Below are positions 1 through 7,712 of a stretch of DNA of 15,466 nucleotides, piece after piece. A model generated the notes under the pieces. That model was not told the DNA's origin. It made no database searches and saw only the letters and a program-made list of their open reading frames with translations. Position 1 is the stretch's first letter. Each line of letters starts with the position of its first letter. Made by a program: the position numbers and the translations under genes. This DNA comes from Bacteroidota bacterium. Lineage in GTDB: Bacteria > Bacteroidota > Ignavibacteria > UBA10030. The DNA lies in the NCBI GenBank assembly GCA_003519375.1, contig DOWV01000381.1, positions 15,921-31,386 of the forward strand, given 5' to 3'.

Positions 1-21
1 AAACTGTCGAAGATGGGCCAC

Positions 22-44
22 GTCCGACAGTTCAACTGTCGGAC
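22..44. repeat. 23-bp near-perfect palindrome
   Basis: Two 11-base arms (GTCCGACAGTT and its exact reverse complement) are separated by one base. A further copy of the core AACTGTCG lies at 2-9, so the left edge of the window may cut through a second unit. There is no T-run next to it, which argues against a simple terminator. An operator for a dimeric regulator or an interspersed palindrome are both possible. It lies beyond the 3' end of the nfn operon, so it more likely belongs to the gene to the left of the window. Confidence 0.6.
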
Positions 45-90
45 AACATGAGTGCTTTCTGACACCAGCTCTTTCTCATTGGGTGAACGA

Positions 91-120
91 AAAAGCCCGC
101 CAGAGAATCGGCGGGCTTTT
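91..120. terminator. Bidirectional rho-independent terminator
   Basis: The stem AAAAGCCCGCC (91-101) pairs with GGCGGGCTTTT (110-120) across an 8-base loop. T-runs follow on both strands. It sits about 30 bases beyond the nfnB stop codon, so on the minus strand it ends the ferredoxin-nfnA-nfnB operon. On the plus strand it could stop transcripts coming from the left. Confidence 0.85.
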
Positions 121-149
121 CCAGGACCACAGAGGATTGTGATAACCGG

Positions 150-1619
150 TCAGGCTTTGACCTCTTCAGATGCGGCAGGGGTCGAAACCGTGACCGATTT
201 CTTTGACTGAATGTATTCGTGAATGGAGGTTGCTGCAGTCTTTCCGTCGCGCATGGCGAGGATGACTGTTGCGCCGCCGCGGGCAAGGTCGCCTCCGGCA
301 AAAATTCCAGGCCGGCTGGTGCCTTGCTTGTCGTTCGTCGCCACCACACCACGTTTGCCCGTCTGCAATCCCGGAGTGGTCGACTGGATGATCGGATTCG
401 GCTGCTGGCCGATCGCCTCGATGACGATCTGCACCGGGATGATATACTCCGATCCCTTGATCGCCACCGGTTTGCGGCGGCCTGATTCATCCGGCTCGCC
501 CAGCTCCATTCGCTGACACTCGATTCCCGTCACAAAGTGGTTCTCATTCCCGATGATACGCGTCGGATTCGTAAGGAGGTGAAGCTCAATTCCTTCCTGT
601 TCTGCGTGATGGATTTCTTCCTGGCGGGCGGGCATTTCCTGACGTGAACGTCGATAAATCAGGAGCGAGTGCTCAGCACCGAGGCGCTTCGAAGTGCGGA
701 CGGCATCCATAGCCGTATTCCCGCCGCCGATGACTGCAACGCTCGAACCCATTCTGATTGGCGTGTCGAACTCAGGGAATTTGTTCGCCCTCATGAGGTT
801 CACGCGTGTAAGAAATTCATTAGCAGAATAGACGCCGGTCAATCCCTCGCCCGGAATCCCCATGAAGTTCGGTGTCCCCGCACCGGTTCCGAGAAACACA
901 GCACTGAAACCCCATTCATCGAAGAACTCATCGATGGTTGCCGTGCGGCCGACAAGAAAGTTTGTTTGGATATCGACTCCGAGCTGCCGGATACGATCCA
1001 CCTCGATGTCAAGGATCTTTCGGGGCAACCGGAATTCAGGGATGCCATACCGGAGCACACCGCCAACGGCGTGGAGCGCCTCGAACATCGAAACCTGATA
1101 TCCCATCTGGGCAAGCTCCGCCGCGCAGGTCAATCCAGCCGGACCAGCGCCGACGATGGCGACCTTTTCAGGGCGTTTCTCTTTGACGACCGGTGGAACA
1201 AACAGATTGTGTTCGAGCTCGTAATCGGCGACAAAGCGTTCGAGTTTGCCGATCGCTACAGGCATATGCTTCTTCCCGAGCGTGCACACTAATTCACACT
1301 GCTCTTCCTGCGGGCAGACACGGCCGCAGATGGAAGGGAGGTAATTTGCTTCGCGTATCTTATTCACCGCACCGGCATAATCCTTCTGGAGGATCAACTG
1401 AATGAATGACCGGATATCGATACCGACAGGACAGCCTTCGGTGCAAACGGCGTTCTTACATTCAAGGCAGCGGGTGGCTTCGACCATGGCCCGGGCTTCG
1501 TCGACGCCGAAAGAGACTTCCGTGAAATTCTGTACGCGTTCGGATGCAGCTTGTTCGATCGATTCCTGGCGGGGAATCTTCATGCGCTCAGAGGGTTTAA
1601 GAGCATTCAGAGTTGTCAT
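150..1619 (-). CDS. nfnB: NfnB / glutamate synthase small-subunit-type flavoprotein
   Basis: This 489-residue protein belongs to the GltD/NfnB family, often annotated as NADPH-dependent glutamate synthase small subunit. Eight cysteines for two [4Fe-4S] clusters sit near the N-terminus (C51, C54, C59, C63 and C98, C102, C108, C112). A FAD-binding VGAGPAG lies at 156-162, an NAD(P)H-binding GGGNTAMD at 298-305, and the terminal FAD motif GGDLARGGAT at 442-451. The ATG overlaps the nfnA stop as ATGA and is preceded by GGAGGG, so the two subunits are translationally coupled. In characterised Nfn complexes this large subunit carries the bifurcating FAD and exchanges electrons with NADPH and ferredoxin. 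The pairing with NfnA and a ferredoxin, and the absence of a glutamate synthase large subunit, make Nfn the better call than GltD. A sulfide dehydrogenase (SudA) role cannot be excluded from sequence. Confidence 0.9.
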   Translation of the reverse strand: MTTLNALKPSERMKIPRQESIEQAASERVQNFTEVSFGVDEARAMVEATRCLECKNAVCTEGCPVGIDIRSFIQLILQKDYAGAVNKIREANYLPSICGRVCPQEEQCELVCTLGKKHMPVAIGKLERFVADYELEHNLFVPPVVKEKRPEKVAIVGAGPAGLTCAAELAQMGYQVSMFEALHAVGGVLRYGIPEFRLPRKILDIEVDRIRQLGVDIQTNFLVGRTATIDEFFDEWGFSAVFLGTGAGTPNFMGIPGEGLTGVYSANEFLTRVNLMRANKFPEFDTPIRMGSSVAVIGGGNTAMDAVRTSKRLGAEHSLLIYRRSRQEMPARQEEIHHAEQEGIELHLLTNPTRIIGNENHFVTGIECQRMELGEPDESGRRKPVAIKGSEYIIPVQIVIEAIGQQPNPIIQSTTPGLQTGKRGVVATNDKQGTSRPGIFAGGDLARGGATVILAMRDGKTAATSIHEYIQSKKSVTVSTPAASEEVKA

Positions 1620-2470
1620 CGCGCGCCCTCCTGTGCTGACGCTTGCAGGGCGCTAAACTTCTCGACCGAAGTTCGCTCGAAATCCACGTAGCTTCTGTTT
1701 CTGAGAATCAGTTCGTCGAAATCGACCTGGTGGGCATCGAATTCAGGTCCGTCGACACATGCGAATTTCATTTTTCCGTCAATGGTTACCCGGCATCCGC
1801 CGCACATTCCCGTGCCGTCGACCATGATGGCATTGAGACTCACGAGCGTATGGACGCCGAATTCCTTCGTCAGGTTGGCTACGGCGCGCATCATCGGCAG
1901 AGGACCGATAGCGTAGACCGCCTTGATTCCTTTTTGAGGATCGGAGAGAAGCTGGCGCAAAGGATCGGTCACGATTCCTTTTTGTCCGTACGATCCGTCG
2001 TCGGTTGTGACGAAGACCTGGTCGGAGCAGACTTGCATTTCGGATTCAAGAATCACGAGCTCTTTCGACCGGCCGCCGATGATGGTGAAGATCCGGTTGC
2101 CCGCATTCTTGAGAGCCTTGGCAATTGGATACAACTCGGCTGTCCCCACACCGCCGCCCACACAGGCAACAGCGCCGTGGTCTTCGATCGGTGTCGGATT
2201 GCCGAGGGGACCCACGACATCCAGGATGCTGTCGCCGGCATTCATCGAGCAAAGCAACTTCGTCGTCTTGCCGATCGCCTGGACGATCAAGGTGATCGTG
2301 CCCTCGGCGACGTTGCTGTCAACGATCGTCAATGGAATCCGTTCGCCAAACTCCATGATGCGGATGATCACAAAATTGCCCGCCTTGCGCTTCTTCGCGA
2401 CAAGCGGGGCTTTGATCAGAAATTTTGAAACCGTCGGTGCAAGAACTTCTTTCGACACTATGGGAAACAT
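1616..2470 (-). CDS. nfnA: NfnA / ferredoxin-NADP reductase alpha-type subunit
   Basis: A 284-residue flavoprotein of the PyrK/ferredoxin-NADP reductase type. The FAD-binding signature ERIPLTI is at 43-49, the nucleotide-binding glycine loop VGGGVGTAELYP at 104-115, and a C-terminal [2Fe-2S] site has C223, C226 and C238. An aspartate (D218) lies just before the first cysteine, where characterised Nfn small subunits use an Asp as the fourth cluster ligand. I chose the ATG at 2470 because GAGGAG precedes it by five bases. The frame stays open to 2533, but that would overlap the ferredoxin gene. The gene starts 32 bases after the ferredoxin stop and overlaps nfnB by 4 bp. The product is cytoplasmic and is expected to take NADH electrons into the bifurcating complex. 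Confidence 0.9.
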   Translation of the reverse strand: MFPIVSKEVLAPTVSKFLIKAPLVAKKRKAGNFVIIRIMEFGERIPLTIVDSNVAEGTITLIVQAIGKTTKLLCSMNAGDSILDVVGPLGNPTPIEDHGAVACVGGGVGTAELYPIAKALKNAGNRIFTIIGGRSKELVILESEMQVCSDQVFVTTDDGSYGQKGIVTDPLRQLLSDPQKGIKAVYAIGPLPMMRAVANLTKEFGVHTLVSLNAIMVDGTGMCGGCRVTIDGKMKFACVDGPEFDAHQVDFDELILRNRSYVDFERTSVEKFSALQASAQEGAR

Positions 2471-2502
2471 CGACACTCCTCTATTCTCGTGCTGGGATTC
2501 GC

Positions 2503-2742
2503 TTATGAAACCACTCCATCGTCTTTGATGCAATTCATCGGACAGATTTCCATCGCCCGGAGAACATCTTCTTCCTCGCGCACATCAGCCGGTTGTTGGT
2601 ACACGAAGTAGTAGGTTGAATCGTTGCTATACATGAAGTTCTGCAGAGCATATGAAAAACATATACCGCATCCATTACACTCGTTGGTGACGTAGTATTT
2701 GCCAGGAACGTTTTCTTGAAGCTTCACAGCGACCGTTGACAT
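2503..2742 (-). CDS. Single-cluster [4Fe-4S] ferredoxin
   Basis: A 79-residue acidic ferredoxin. The cluster ligands are C22, C25, C28 (CNGCGIC) and the distant C67 of a CP motif. C71 is an extra cysteine that could form a disulfide or be spare. The second CxxCxxC set of two-cluster ferredoxins is absent, so only one cluster is expected. It is the first gene of the ferredoxin-nfnA-nfnB operon, with GAAGGAGA about eight bases before the ATG. From context it is a plausible physiological electron carrier for the Nfn complex, which in characterised cases couples NADP+ reduction by NADH to that by reduced ferredoxin. Confidence 0.85.
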   Translation of the reverse strand: MSTVAVKLQENVPGKYYVTNECNGCGICFSYALQNFMYSNDSTYYFVYQQPADVREEEDVLRAMEICPMNCIKDDGVVS

Positions 2743-2985
2743 AGAGAGAGTCTCCTTCGCCTAAAAGCATTATGGTACAATAACTTATCAAGGATTGTGC
2801 CACGAATTGTGCCTGCGACCACTGTCGAAAAGGCAATTCCTGACTCTGCCACGGAAACAAGAAAGCCCACATTCTCATTTCTGACAGTGGGCTTCCAAGA
2901 TGTGGAAACATTGCCGGTGTTCAGTAATCCGGCGGGTCATGCCCCCGAAAAGCTGAACTGATCGTCTCTTTCATCGTTGATCAGT
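2743..2985 (-). promoter_or_regulatory. Inter-operon region with 5' leader of the ferredoxin-nfn operon
   Basis: This gap separates the two minus-strand operons. It holds the terminator at 2863-2894. An AT-richer stretch at roughly 2765-2792 is where a promoter for the ferredoxin gene would be expected: on the minus strand TTGATA is followed by CATAAT, but the spacing (about 11 bases) is too short for a standard sigma-70 pair. I therefore cannot fix the promoter. No gene is seen here. Confidence 0.4.
2863..2894 (-). terminator. Terminator of the argF-arcC-pyrB-like operon
   Basis: Arms AAGCCCAC (2863-2870) and GTGGGCTT (2887-2894) form an 8-bp stem with a 16-base loop. On the minus strand a modest T-rich run (TTTCTTGTTT) follows. 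It lies about 90 bases beyond the stop codon of the last gene of the operon and before the ferredoxin gene, which supports two separate transcription units. The long loop and broken T-run make it weaker than the one at 91-120. Confidence 0.6.
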
Positions 2986-4314
2986 CTACATCGCCGCGAG
3001 CCCTTTTTCGAGATCACGGATGATGTCCTCTGCCTTCTCAAGTCCGATCGAAAGGCGAACACCTCCGGGATCAATGCCGCGCTTCAGCTGTTCATCGGGC
3101 GGGATGGCGGCGTGTGTCATCGAACCAGGATGTTCAATCAGTGTGCGGATGTTTCCGAGGCTCACCGCGAGCGTCATCGTGTACGACTTCTGGGCGATGT
3201 AATTCACCATTCGATCTGCTTTCCGATGGCGTTCCACAGCGGTTGCTCCCTTCGGAATGAAGTACAGCAGCACGCCCGGGGCGAAGCCGCCGTCATAATC
3301 TTTCATCTGTCTCCGCGCAAGGGCTCGTTGTGGAAATGAACTGAGACCCGGGTAGCTGACCAGGCTGAGCCGTTTGTCCTGCTTCAGAAACTCAGCGATT
3401 TGTTGTGTCGTTTTCATCTGATGGGTGAAGCGAACCGCCAGCGATGGCAGGCCGTAAACGAGCATTGGCCATGCGCTCTTCGCGCCGAGGACGCCTCCAA
3501 AATCCTTTCGATACATAAGGAGGTGATCATAACTCCACGACGGACCAACGACCACACCTCCCATATCAGTTCCAAAACCGAGGATCCCTTTAGTCAACGA
3601 CTCCACGGCGAAATCCATACCGAGCTCGATCGGCCGCTGGCAGAAAGGAGTAGCGAACGTATTGTCGACGGCTGTGAAGACCCGGGTTGCCTTCGCCCGG
3701 CCCCGGTTATGGTGCTTCGCGATTTCTGCAATCTTCTTGATGTCGATAAGCTCCATCGTCGGGTTGACAGGAGTCTCGAAATAGAGCAACCGCGTTTCAG
3801 GTGAGATCGCCTTGTCGAGAGCTTCGTGGTCATTGAAATCAACCCAGGTCACTTTGATATGATACCGGGGGAGCCAGTTCTTGAAGAGGGAGTAGGTGCA
3901 GCCATAGAGCATCTTGTGGGCAATGATCTCGCTTCCGCTCCCAAGCAGGATGCCGCAGAGAGCCGAAATGGCCCCCATCCCGGACGCAAACGTCACAGCA
4001 CACCCGCCGTTTTCTGCCGTGACAAGATTTTGCTCGAGCAGATCCTTGTTGGGTTCGCCAAGCCGATCGTAGATATAGATAGGAGCCTTGGATTCAACGC
4101 TGAAGCCTCCCGCATGGTGGGCGAACTCGATGAATCCGCGTGCCCCACGCTTCGTCGTGGTAAGACGAAATGTCGACGAGGAAGAAATTGGAGGGATCAA
4201 ATGATGACTATAGTCCCACTTTCGAGTGAATGACTTCCCCCAGATGAGCTTGGTTTCAGGGGCGTAGGAGCTCTTTTGTTTCGAGCGTTGTTTCGATGCT
4301 GGTCTCTTTTTCAT
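2986..4314 (-). CDS. Methionine gamma-lyase-like PLP enzyme (Cys/Met metabolism family)
   Basis: A 442-residue fold-type I PLP enzyme of the trans-sulfuration family. The Schiff-base lysine is K242 in SLTKG, D217 sits in VDNTF for the pyridine nitrogen, Y82/R84 in YDRLGEP fit the phosphate-binding pair from the neighbouring subunit, and the C-terminal substrate arginine is in VRLSIGLE (R420). The YGCT motif at 137-140 places a cysteine (C139) where methionine gamma-lyases have their specificity cysteine (Cys116 in the Pseudomonas putida enzyme); cystathionine gamma-synthases usually have Gly there. A methionine-cleaving enzyme (methanethiol, 2-oxobutyrate, ammonia) is therefore preferred, but a cystathionine gamma-synthase/lyase or sulfhydrylase role remains possible. 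A lysine-rich N-terminal extension of about 30 residues and an insertion make it longer than the usual ~400. Its ATG overlaps the stop of the upstream P-loop gene (ATGA). It is last in its operon. Confidence 0.8.
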   Translation of the reverse strand: MKKRPASKQRSKQKSSYAPETKLIWGKSFTRKWDYSHHLIPPISSSSTFRLTTTKRGARGFIEFAHHAGGFSVESKAPIYIYDRLGEPNKDLLEQNLVTAENGGCAVTFASGMGAISALCGILLGSGSEIIAHKMLYGCTYSLFKNWLPRYHIKVTWVDFNDHEALDKAISPETRLLYFETPVNPTMELIDIKKIAEIAKHHNRGRAKATRVFTAVDNTFATPFCQRPIELGMDFAVESLTKGILGFGTDMGGVVVGPSWSYDHLLMYRKDFGGVLGAKSAWPMLVYGLPSLAVRFTHQMKTTQQIAEFLKQDKRLSLVSYPGLSSFPQRALARRQMKDYDGGFAPGVLLYFIPKGATAVERHRKADRMVNYIAQKSYTMTLAVSLGNIRTLIEHPGSMTHAAIPPDEQLKRGIDPGGVRLSIGLEKAEDIIRDLEKGLAAM

Positions 4315-5669
4315 GGCCGAGCCGTTCCTTTCGAACGTTTTAATCCTGAATTGAACTCTTGCAGAATCGTCTTAAGACCGGGAGTGCCGATTTCTTCGAG
4401 CTCGTAGGACACACGCACGGCCGGTTTCGTCAGCTTGATAATTCGCGTCAAGTCTATCGGCGTGCCGATGATGACGGTGTCACACGGAACCTTGTTGATG
4501 GTGTCTTCGAGATCTTTTACCTGTTTGTCGCTGTACCCCATTGCCGGCAGCAGGACACCGATGCCGGGGTAGGAATCGAATGTCTTCTTGATTTCTCCCT
4601 TGCAATAGGGGCGGGGATCGATGATCTCTCTGGCTCCGAACTTCTTTGCAGCGACAGTACCGGCTCCGAACTTCATTTCACCGTGCGTTAGCGTCGGACC
4701 GTCTTCGATGACGAGCACTTTCTTGCCGGTAATAAGCTCGGGCTTGTCGGCAGAGATTGGAGAAGCTGCCTCAATAATCCGGCCGTGCTTGTTCACCCGG
4801 CGAATATTTTCTCTCAACGTAAAAACCGCCTGAGGCTCTGCCGAGTCCACTTTGTTGATGATGATGACATCGGCCATCCGGAGGTTTGCCTCACTCGGGT
4901 AGTACGAAAGCTCATTGCCAACCCGGAGGGGATCAGCCACGACGATGGCGAGATCGGGTTCATAGAAGGGCGTGTCGTTATTCCCACCGTCCCAGACGAT
5001 CACATCAGCTTCCTGCTCGGCCTGATCGAGAATCGCCTTATAGTCAACACCCGAGTAGATGATCGTGCCGTTGACGATGTGCGGCTCGTACTCCTCCATC
5101 TCCTCAATAGTGCAACGATTCTTTTGAAGATCCTCAATGGAGGCAAACCGCTGGACCTTTTGCTTCTCGAGGTCCCCGTACGGCATGGGATGCCGGATAG
5201 CCGCCACCTTGAGTCCCATTTCGTGAAGGAGCCGCGAGACCTTGCGACAGGTCTGGCTCTTGCCGCTTCCTGTTCTCACAGCACAGATGGAAACGACCGG
5301 TTTCGTGCTCTTCAGCATCGTCTTCCGGGCACTGAGCAGTTTGAAGTGCGCACCGGTCGTCGTGACGCGCGAGCCCATACTCATGACGTAGCTATAGGAT
5401 ACATCGCTGTAAGAGAACACTACTTCTTCGACGTCGTACTGTCCGATCAGCTTCTCGAGATCTTTTTCCTCGAAGATGGGGATACCGTCGGGATAGAGCT
5501 TGCCAGCGAGCGCCGCAGGGTACTTTCGGCCGGAGATGTTCGGGATCTGCGCGGCAGTGAAGGCCACAACGTTGTAAAGCTCATTGTCGCGGTAGATGAG
5601 ATTGAAGTTGTGAAAATCGCGTCCGGCTGCACCCATGATGATCGTATTTAAGCGCTTTGAAGCTGGCAT
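4311..5669 (-). CDS. Cyclic 2,3-diphosphoglycerate synthetase-like P-loop protein (COG2403 type)
   Basis: The start at 5669 is chosen because AAGGA stands seven bases before that ATG, giving 452 residues; an in-frame ATG at 5705 adds 12. Numbering here is from 5669. An N-terminal region (1-120) begins with a glycine loop IIMGAAGRD, resembling a nucleotide-binding Rossmann start. A Walker A loop RTGSGKS follows at about 132-138, a WDGGNND motif at about 226-232 and an NKVD motif at about 272-275, as in G3E/SIMIBI-type NTPases. This layout matches proteins annotated as cyclic 2,3-diphosphoglycerate synthetase or predicted GTPase. That synthetase activity is known from thermophilic archaea; here it is only a homology call. 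The gene follows the PyrB-like gene after 157 bases and overlaps the methionine gamma-lyase-like gene by 4 bp, suggesting a function linked to carbamoyl-phosphate metabolism. Confidence 0.75.
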   Translation of the reverse strand: MPASKRLNTIIMGAAGRDFHNFNLIYRDNELYNVVAFTAAQIPNISGRKYPAALAGKLYPDGIPIFEEKDLEKLIGQYDVEEVVFSYSDVSYSYVMSMGSRVTTTGAHFKLLSARKTMLKSTKPVVSICAVRTGSGKSQTCRKVSRLLHEMGLKVAAIRHPMPYGDLEKQKVQRFASIEDLQKNRCTIEEMEEYEPHIVNGTIIYSGVDYKAILDQAEQEADVIVWDGGNNDTPFYEPDLAIVVADPLRVGNELSYYPSEANLRMADVIIINKVDSAEPQAVFTLRENIRRVNKHGRIIEAASPISADKPELITGKKVLVIEDGPTLTHGEMKFGAGTVAAKKFGAREIIDPRPYCKGEIKKTFDSYPGIGVLLPAMGYSDKQVKDLEDTINKVPCDTVIIGTPIDLTRIIKLTKPAVRVSYELEEIGTPGLKTILQEFNSGLKRSKGTARP

Positions 5670-5826
5670 AACTGTTCCTTGATGGTTCATGATAGGTGGA
5701 AACAAACCACACTTCTAAAATCTTTAATCGTTATTCGCTAATCGATATTCAACGAGCTTTGTCTACCTCAAGGCTCCGCGAACTCCGAATATCGAACACC
5801 GATTTCAGAATAACGAAGTGTGTGCG
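5670..5826. repeat. Intra-operon gap with degenerate inverted repeat
   Basis: The only sizeable gap inside the operon. Left arm 5729-5750 starts CGTTATTC and ends CGATATTC. The right arm 5786-5815, read on the other strand, also starts CGTTATTC and ends CGATATTC, with about 35 bases between the arms. The arms match imperfectly. It looks like a decayed interspersed palindrome inserted between two co-transcribed genes. It may alternatively mark an internal promoter or processing site. No gene is visible. Confidence 0.5.
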
Positions 5827-6744
5827 TTACTCACTATCGAACAGCATCGTGAGCAGCGCCATCCTGACGTAAAGGCCGTTCCGGGATTGCCGGAAGTACG
5901 CCGCACGCGGATCGAGGTCGACAGCCGGATCGATCTCGACGGATCTCGGCAATGGATGCAACACGAGCGCGTTCGGTTTCATTCTTTTCAACATCGCCGG
6001 ATTGATGTTGTACTGCGACGCGGAGAGATCTTTGCTCGCCAGCCGCTCGCGGTCAATCCGGGTCTGGTAGACAACGTCGACGTGAGGGAGTACCTCTTCA
6101 GGGTCGCTGTTCAGATGGAACCAGACATTGTGCTCACGCAGGTGGTCGATGATATCCTGCTTAATCTGGAGCTCACTTGGCGCAAGGAAGTAGAGCTTCA
6201 CACGCTCGAACTTGCTGAGGAGATAGGCAAGAGATCGAACCGTGCGGCCGGTGTCGAGGGCGCCCAGGAGTGCGACGGAAATGCCATCCAACGTGCCGCA
6301 TTCATTGTAAATCGTGTAAAGGTCGAGCAATGCCTGGGTGGGATGCTGGCCGCCCGATCCGTCGCCGGCATTGATAATCGGGACAGGGGATACGTCGGCC
6401 GCCCGCTGGGCGCCTCCCTCTTCGTTGTGGCGCAGCACAATGACGTCGCAATAGTCCCCGATGATGCGGATGGTGTCTTCGAGCTGCTCGCCTTCAACCA
6501 CCGAGGAGAAAGATGTTGCAGACTCTGTCGAGAGCACCTTTCCGCCGAGCCGGTACATGGCCGCTTCGAAAGAAAACCGCGTCCTCGTCGACGGCTTATA
6601 AAACAAGGTGGCCATGATCTTGTCATCATAGTCACGCGAACCGCCGCGTTGGACAGTTTTCTGCATCAGGCGCGTCCGGGTGAAGAGCTCCATCAAATCG
6701 GGGACGGAGAACTGCTGCGAGTAGATGACGTGCTGGAGTTTCAT
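5827..6744 (-). CDS. pyrB: PyrB-like aspartate carbamoyltransferase family protein with altered active site
   Basis: A 305-residue protein that aligns end to end with catalytic chains of aspartate carbamoyltransferase. It keeps the carbamoyl-phosphate loop STRTR (52-56), R105, HPTQ (134-137), R167 in GRTVRSL, R229 in YQTRI and HPLPR (263-267). Compared with E. coli PyrB, aligned by eye without gaps in the 80s loop, catalytic Lys84 is replaced by Glu84 (VEGEQ instead of KKGET). Gln231, which helps hold aspartate, is replaced by Asp231. Family knowledge says Lys84 is contributed across the subunit interface and is essential in E. coli. The enzyme may therefore use a different amino substrate, work in the phosphorolytic direction, or be a degenerate ATCase. 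No other pyrimidine gene is nearby. It overlaps arcC by 4 bp and has GAGGAG five bases before its ATG, so it should be made together with carbamate kinase. Confidence 0.85.
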   Translation of the reverse strand: MKLQHVIYSQQFSVPDLMELFTRTRLMQKTVQRGGSRDYDDKIMATLFYKPSTRTRFSFEAAMYRLGGKVLSTESATSFSSVVEGEQLEDTIRIIGDYCDVIVLRHNEEGGAQRAADVSPVPIINAGDGSGGQHPTQALLDLYTIYNECGTLDGISVALLGALDTGRTVRSLAYLLSKFERVKLYFLAPSELQIKQDIIDHLREHNVWFHLNSDPEEVLPHVDVVYQTRIDRERLASKDLSASQYNINPAMLKRMKPNALVLHPLPRSVEIDPAVDLDPRAAYFRQSRNGLYVRMALLTMLFDSE

Positions 6745-7706
6745 AGATTCTCCTCGTGGTCTTGTCGCGACGTGATTTGTGTGCCTGCCTTGCCGTGAAT
6801 CGCCTCTATCATCTGATCACCCGACGTCACAAAGACGTCTCTTCCGCCTTTCCTGATGAAGCTTATCGCTGCTTCGATTTTCGGCCCCATGCTGCCGGCC
6901 GCGAATTGCCCCTGATGCAGATAATGTTCCATCCACTCCGCCGTCGCACGTTTCACACCCCGCTGGTTCGGCTGCTTGTAGTTGAGGTACACCTGGTCGA
7001 CATCGGTACTGATGACGAAGCTATCAAGCCCCAGTCCGGTTGCCAGAAGGGAGGAAGCGCGGTCCTTGTCAATGACCGCTTCGACGCCCGTGATGGAATG
7101 GTCTTCGCCGACGACGACCGGTATTCCGCCCCCGCCGAGGGCAATGACGATAATTCCCAATTCCAGAATCTGGCGTATGACTTCCAGTTGAAGGATCTCA
7201 AGCGGTTCGGGGGAGGGTACGACGCGCCTGTAGCCGCGCGCAGAATCCTCCACCATGGTCCAGTGAAGGTTTCTGATTTTTTCGTCAGCAGCTTTCTTCG
7301 TATAGAATGGGCCGATCGGTTTGGTCGGTTTTGTAAAAGCGGGTTCGTCCGGGTCAACGCGGACCTGCGTCAGGATCGAAATCACCGGCATGTAAAAACC
7401 CGCCCGTTTGAGCTCACACTCCAATCCACGCTGCAGCATGCAGCCTATTTCACTCTGGGTTGTGGCGACGCAGACGTCAAGCGGGTGGGTGTAGGCCTCG
7501 CCGGCGGCGCGCTCGGAGCGGAGAAGTGCAGCCCCGACCTGGGGACCGTTGCCATGGGTGATGACGATGCGCCATCCGTCGGCGACGAGCTGGGTAATTT
7601 TGCGCGCGGTATCCTGCGCGTTGGCAAGTTGTTCCTCAATGGTCCCGCGTTGTCCCACCCGTATGAGGGAATTGCCACCGATGGCTATCAACGCGCTGCG
7701 GGCCAT
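6741..7706 (-). CDS. arcC: Carbamate kinase
   Basis: A 321-residue amino-acid-kinase family protein of normal length. Diagnostic motifs are GGNSL (10-14), HGNGPQVG (51-58), PIGPFY (130-135), GGGGIPV (191-197), the IDKD stretch (212-215) and GSMGPKIEAA (271-280). It interconverts ATP plus carbamate with ADP plus carbamoyl phosphate. In fermentative arginine or purine breakdown it makes ATP; in some thermophiles it supplies carbamoyl phosphate to biosynthesis. It begins six bases after the argF stop and overlaps the PyrB-like gene, so it sits physically between two carbamoyltransferases with which it shares a substrate. No strong Shine-Dalgarno is seen, consistent with translational coupling to argF. 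No arginine deiminase gene is in the window. Confidence 0.95.
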   Translation of the reverse strand: MARSALIAIGGNSLIRVGQRGTIEEQLANAQDTARKITQLVADGWRIVITHGNGPQVGAALLRSERAAGEAYTHPLDVCVATTQSEIGCMLQRGLECELKRAGFYMPVISILTQVRVDPDEPAFTKPTKPIGPFYTKKAADEKIRNLHWTMVEDSARGYRRVVPSPEPLEILQLEVIRQILELGIIVIALGGGGIPVVVGEDHSITGVEAVIDKDRASSLLATGLGLDSFVISTDVDQVYLNYKQPNQRGVKRATAEWMEHYLHQGQFAAGSMGPKIEAAISFIRKGGRDVFVTSGDQMIEAIHGKAGTQITSRQDHEENL

Positions 7707-7712
7707 AGACGC

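Noticed and set aside
1643..2428. 261-residue plus-strand open frame opposite nfnA
   Set aside because: Antisense to a gene with FAD and [2Fe-2S] motifs; no independent support.
4785..5651. 288-residue plus-strand open frame opposite the P-loop gene
   Set aside because: Shadow of a conserved gene; no ribosome binding site or motif.
5818..6798. 326-residue plus-strand open frame opposite the PyrB-like gene
   Set aside because: Antisense to a well-supported carbamoyltransferase; composition is typical of a shadow frame.
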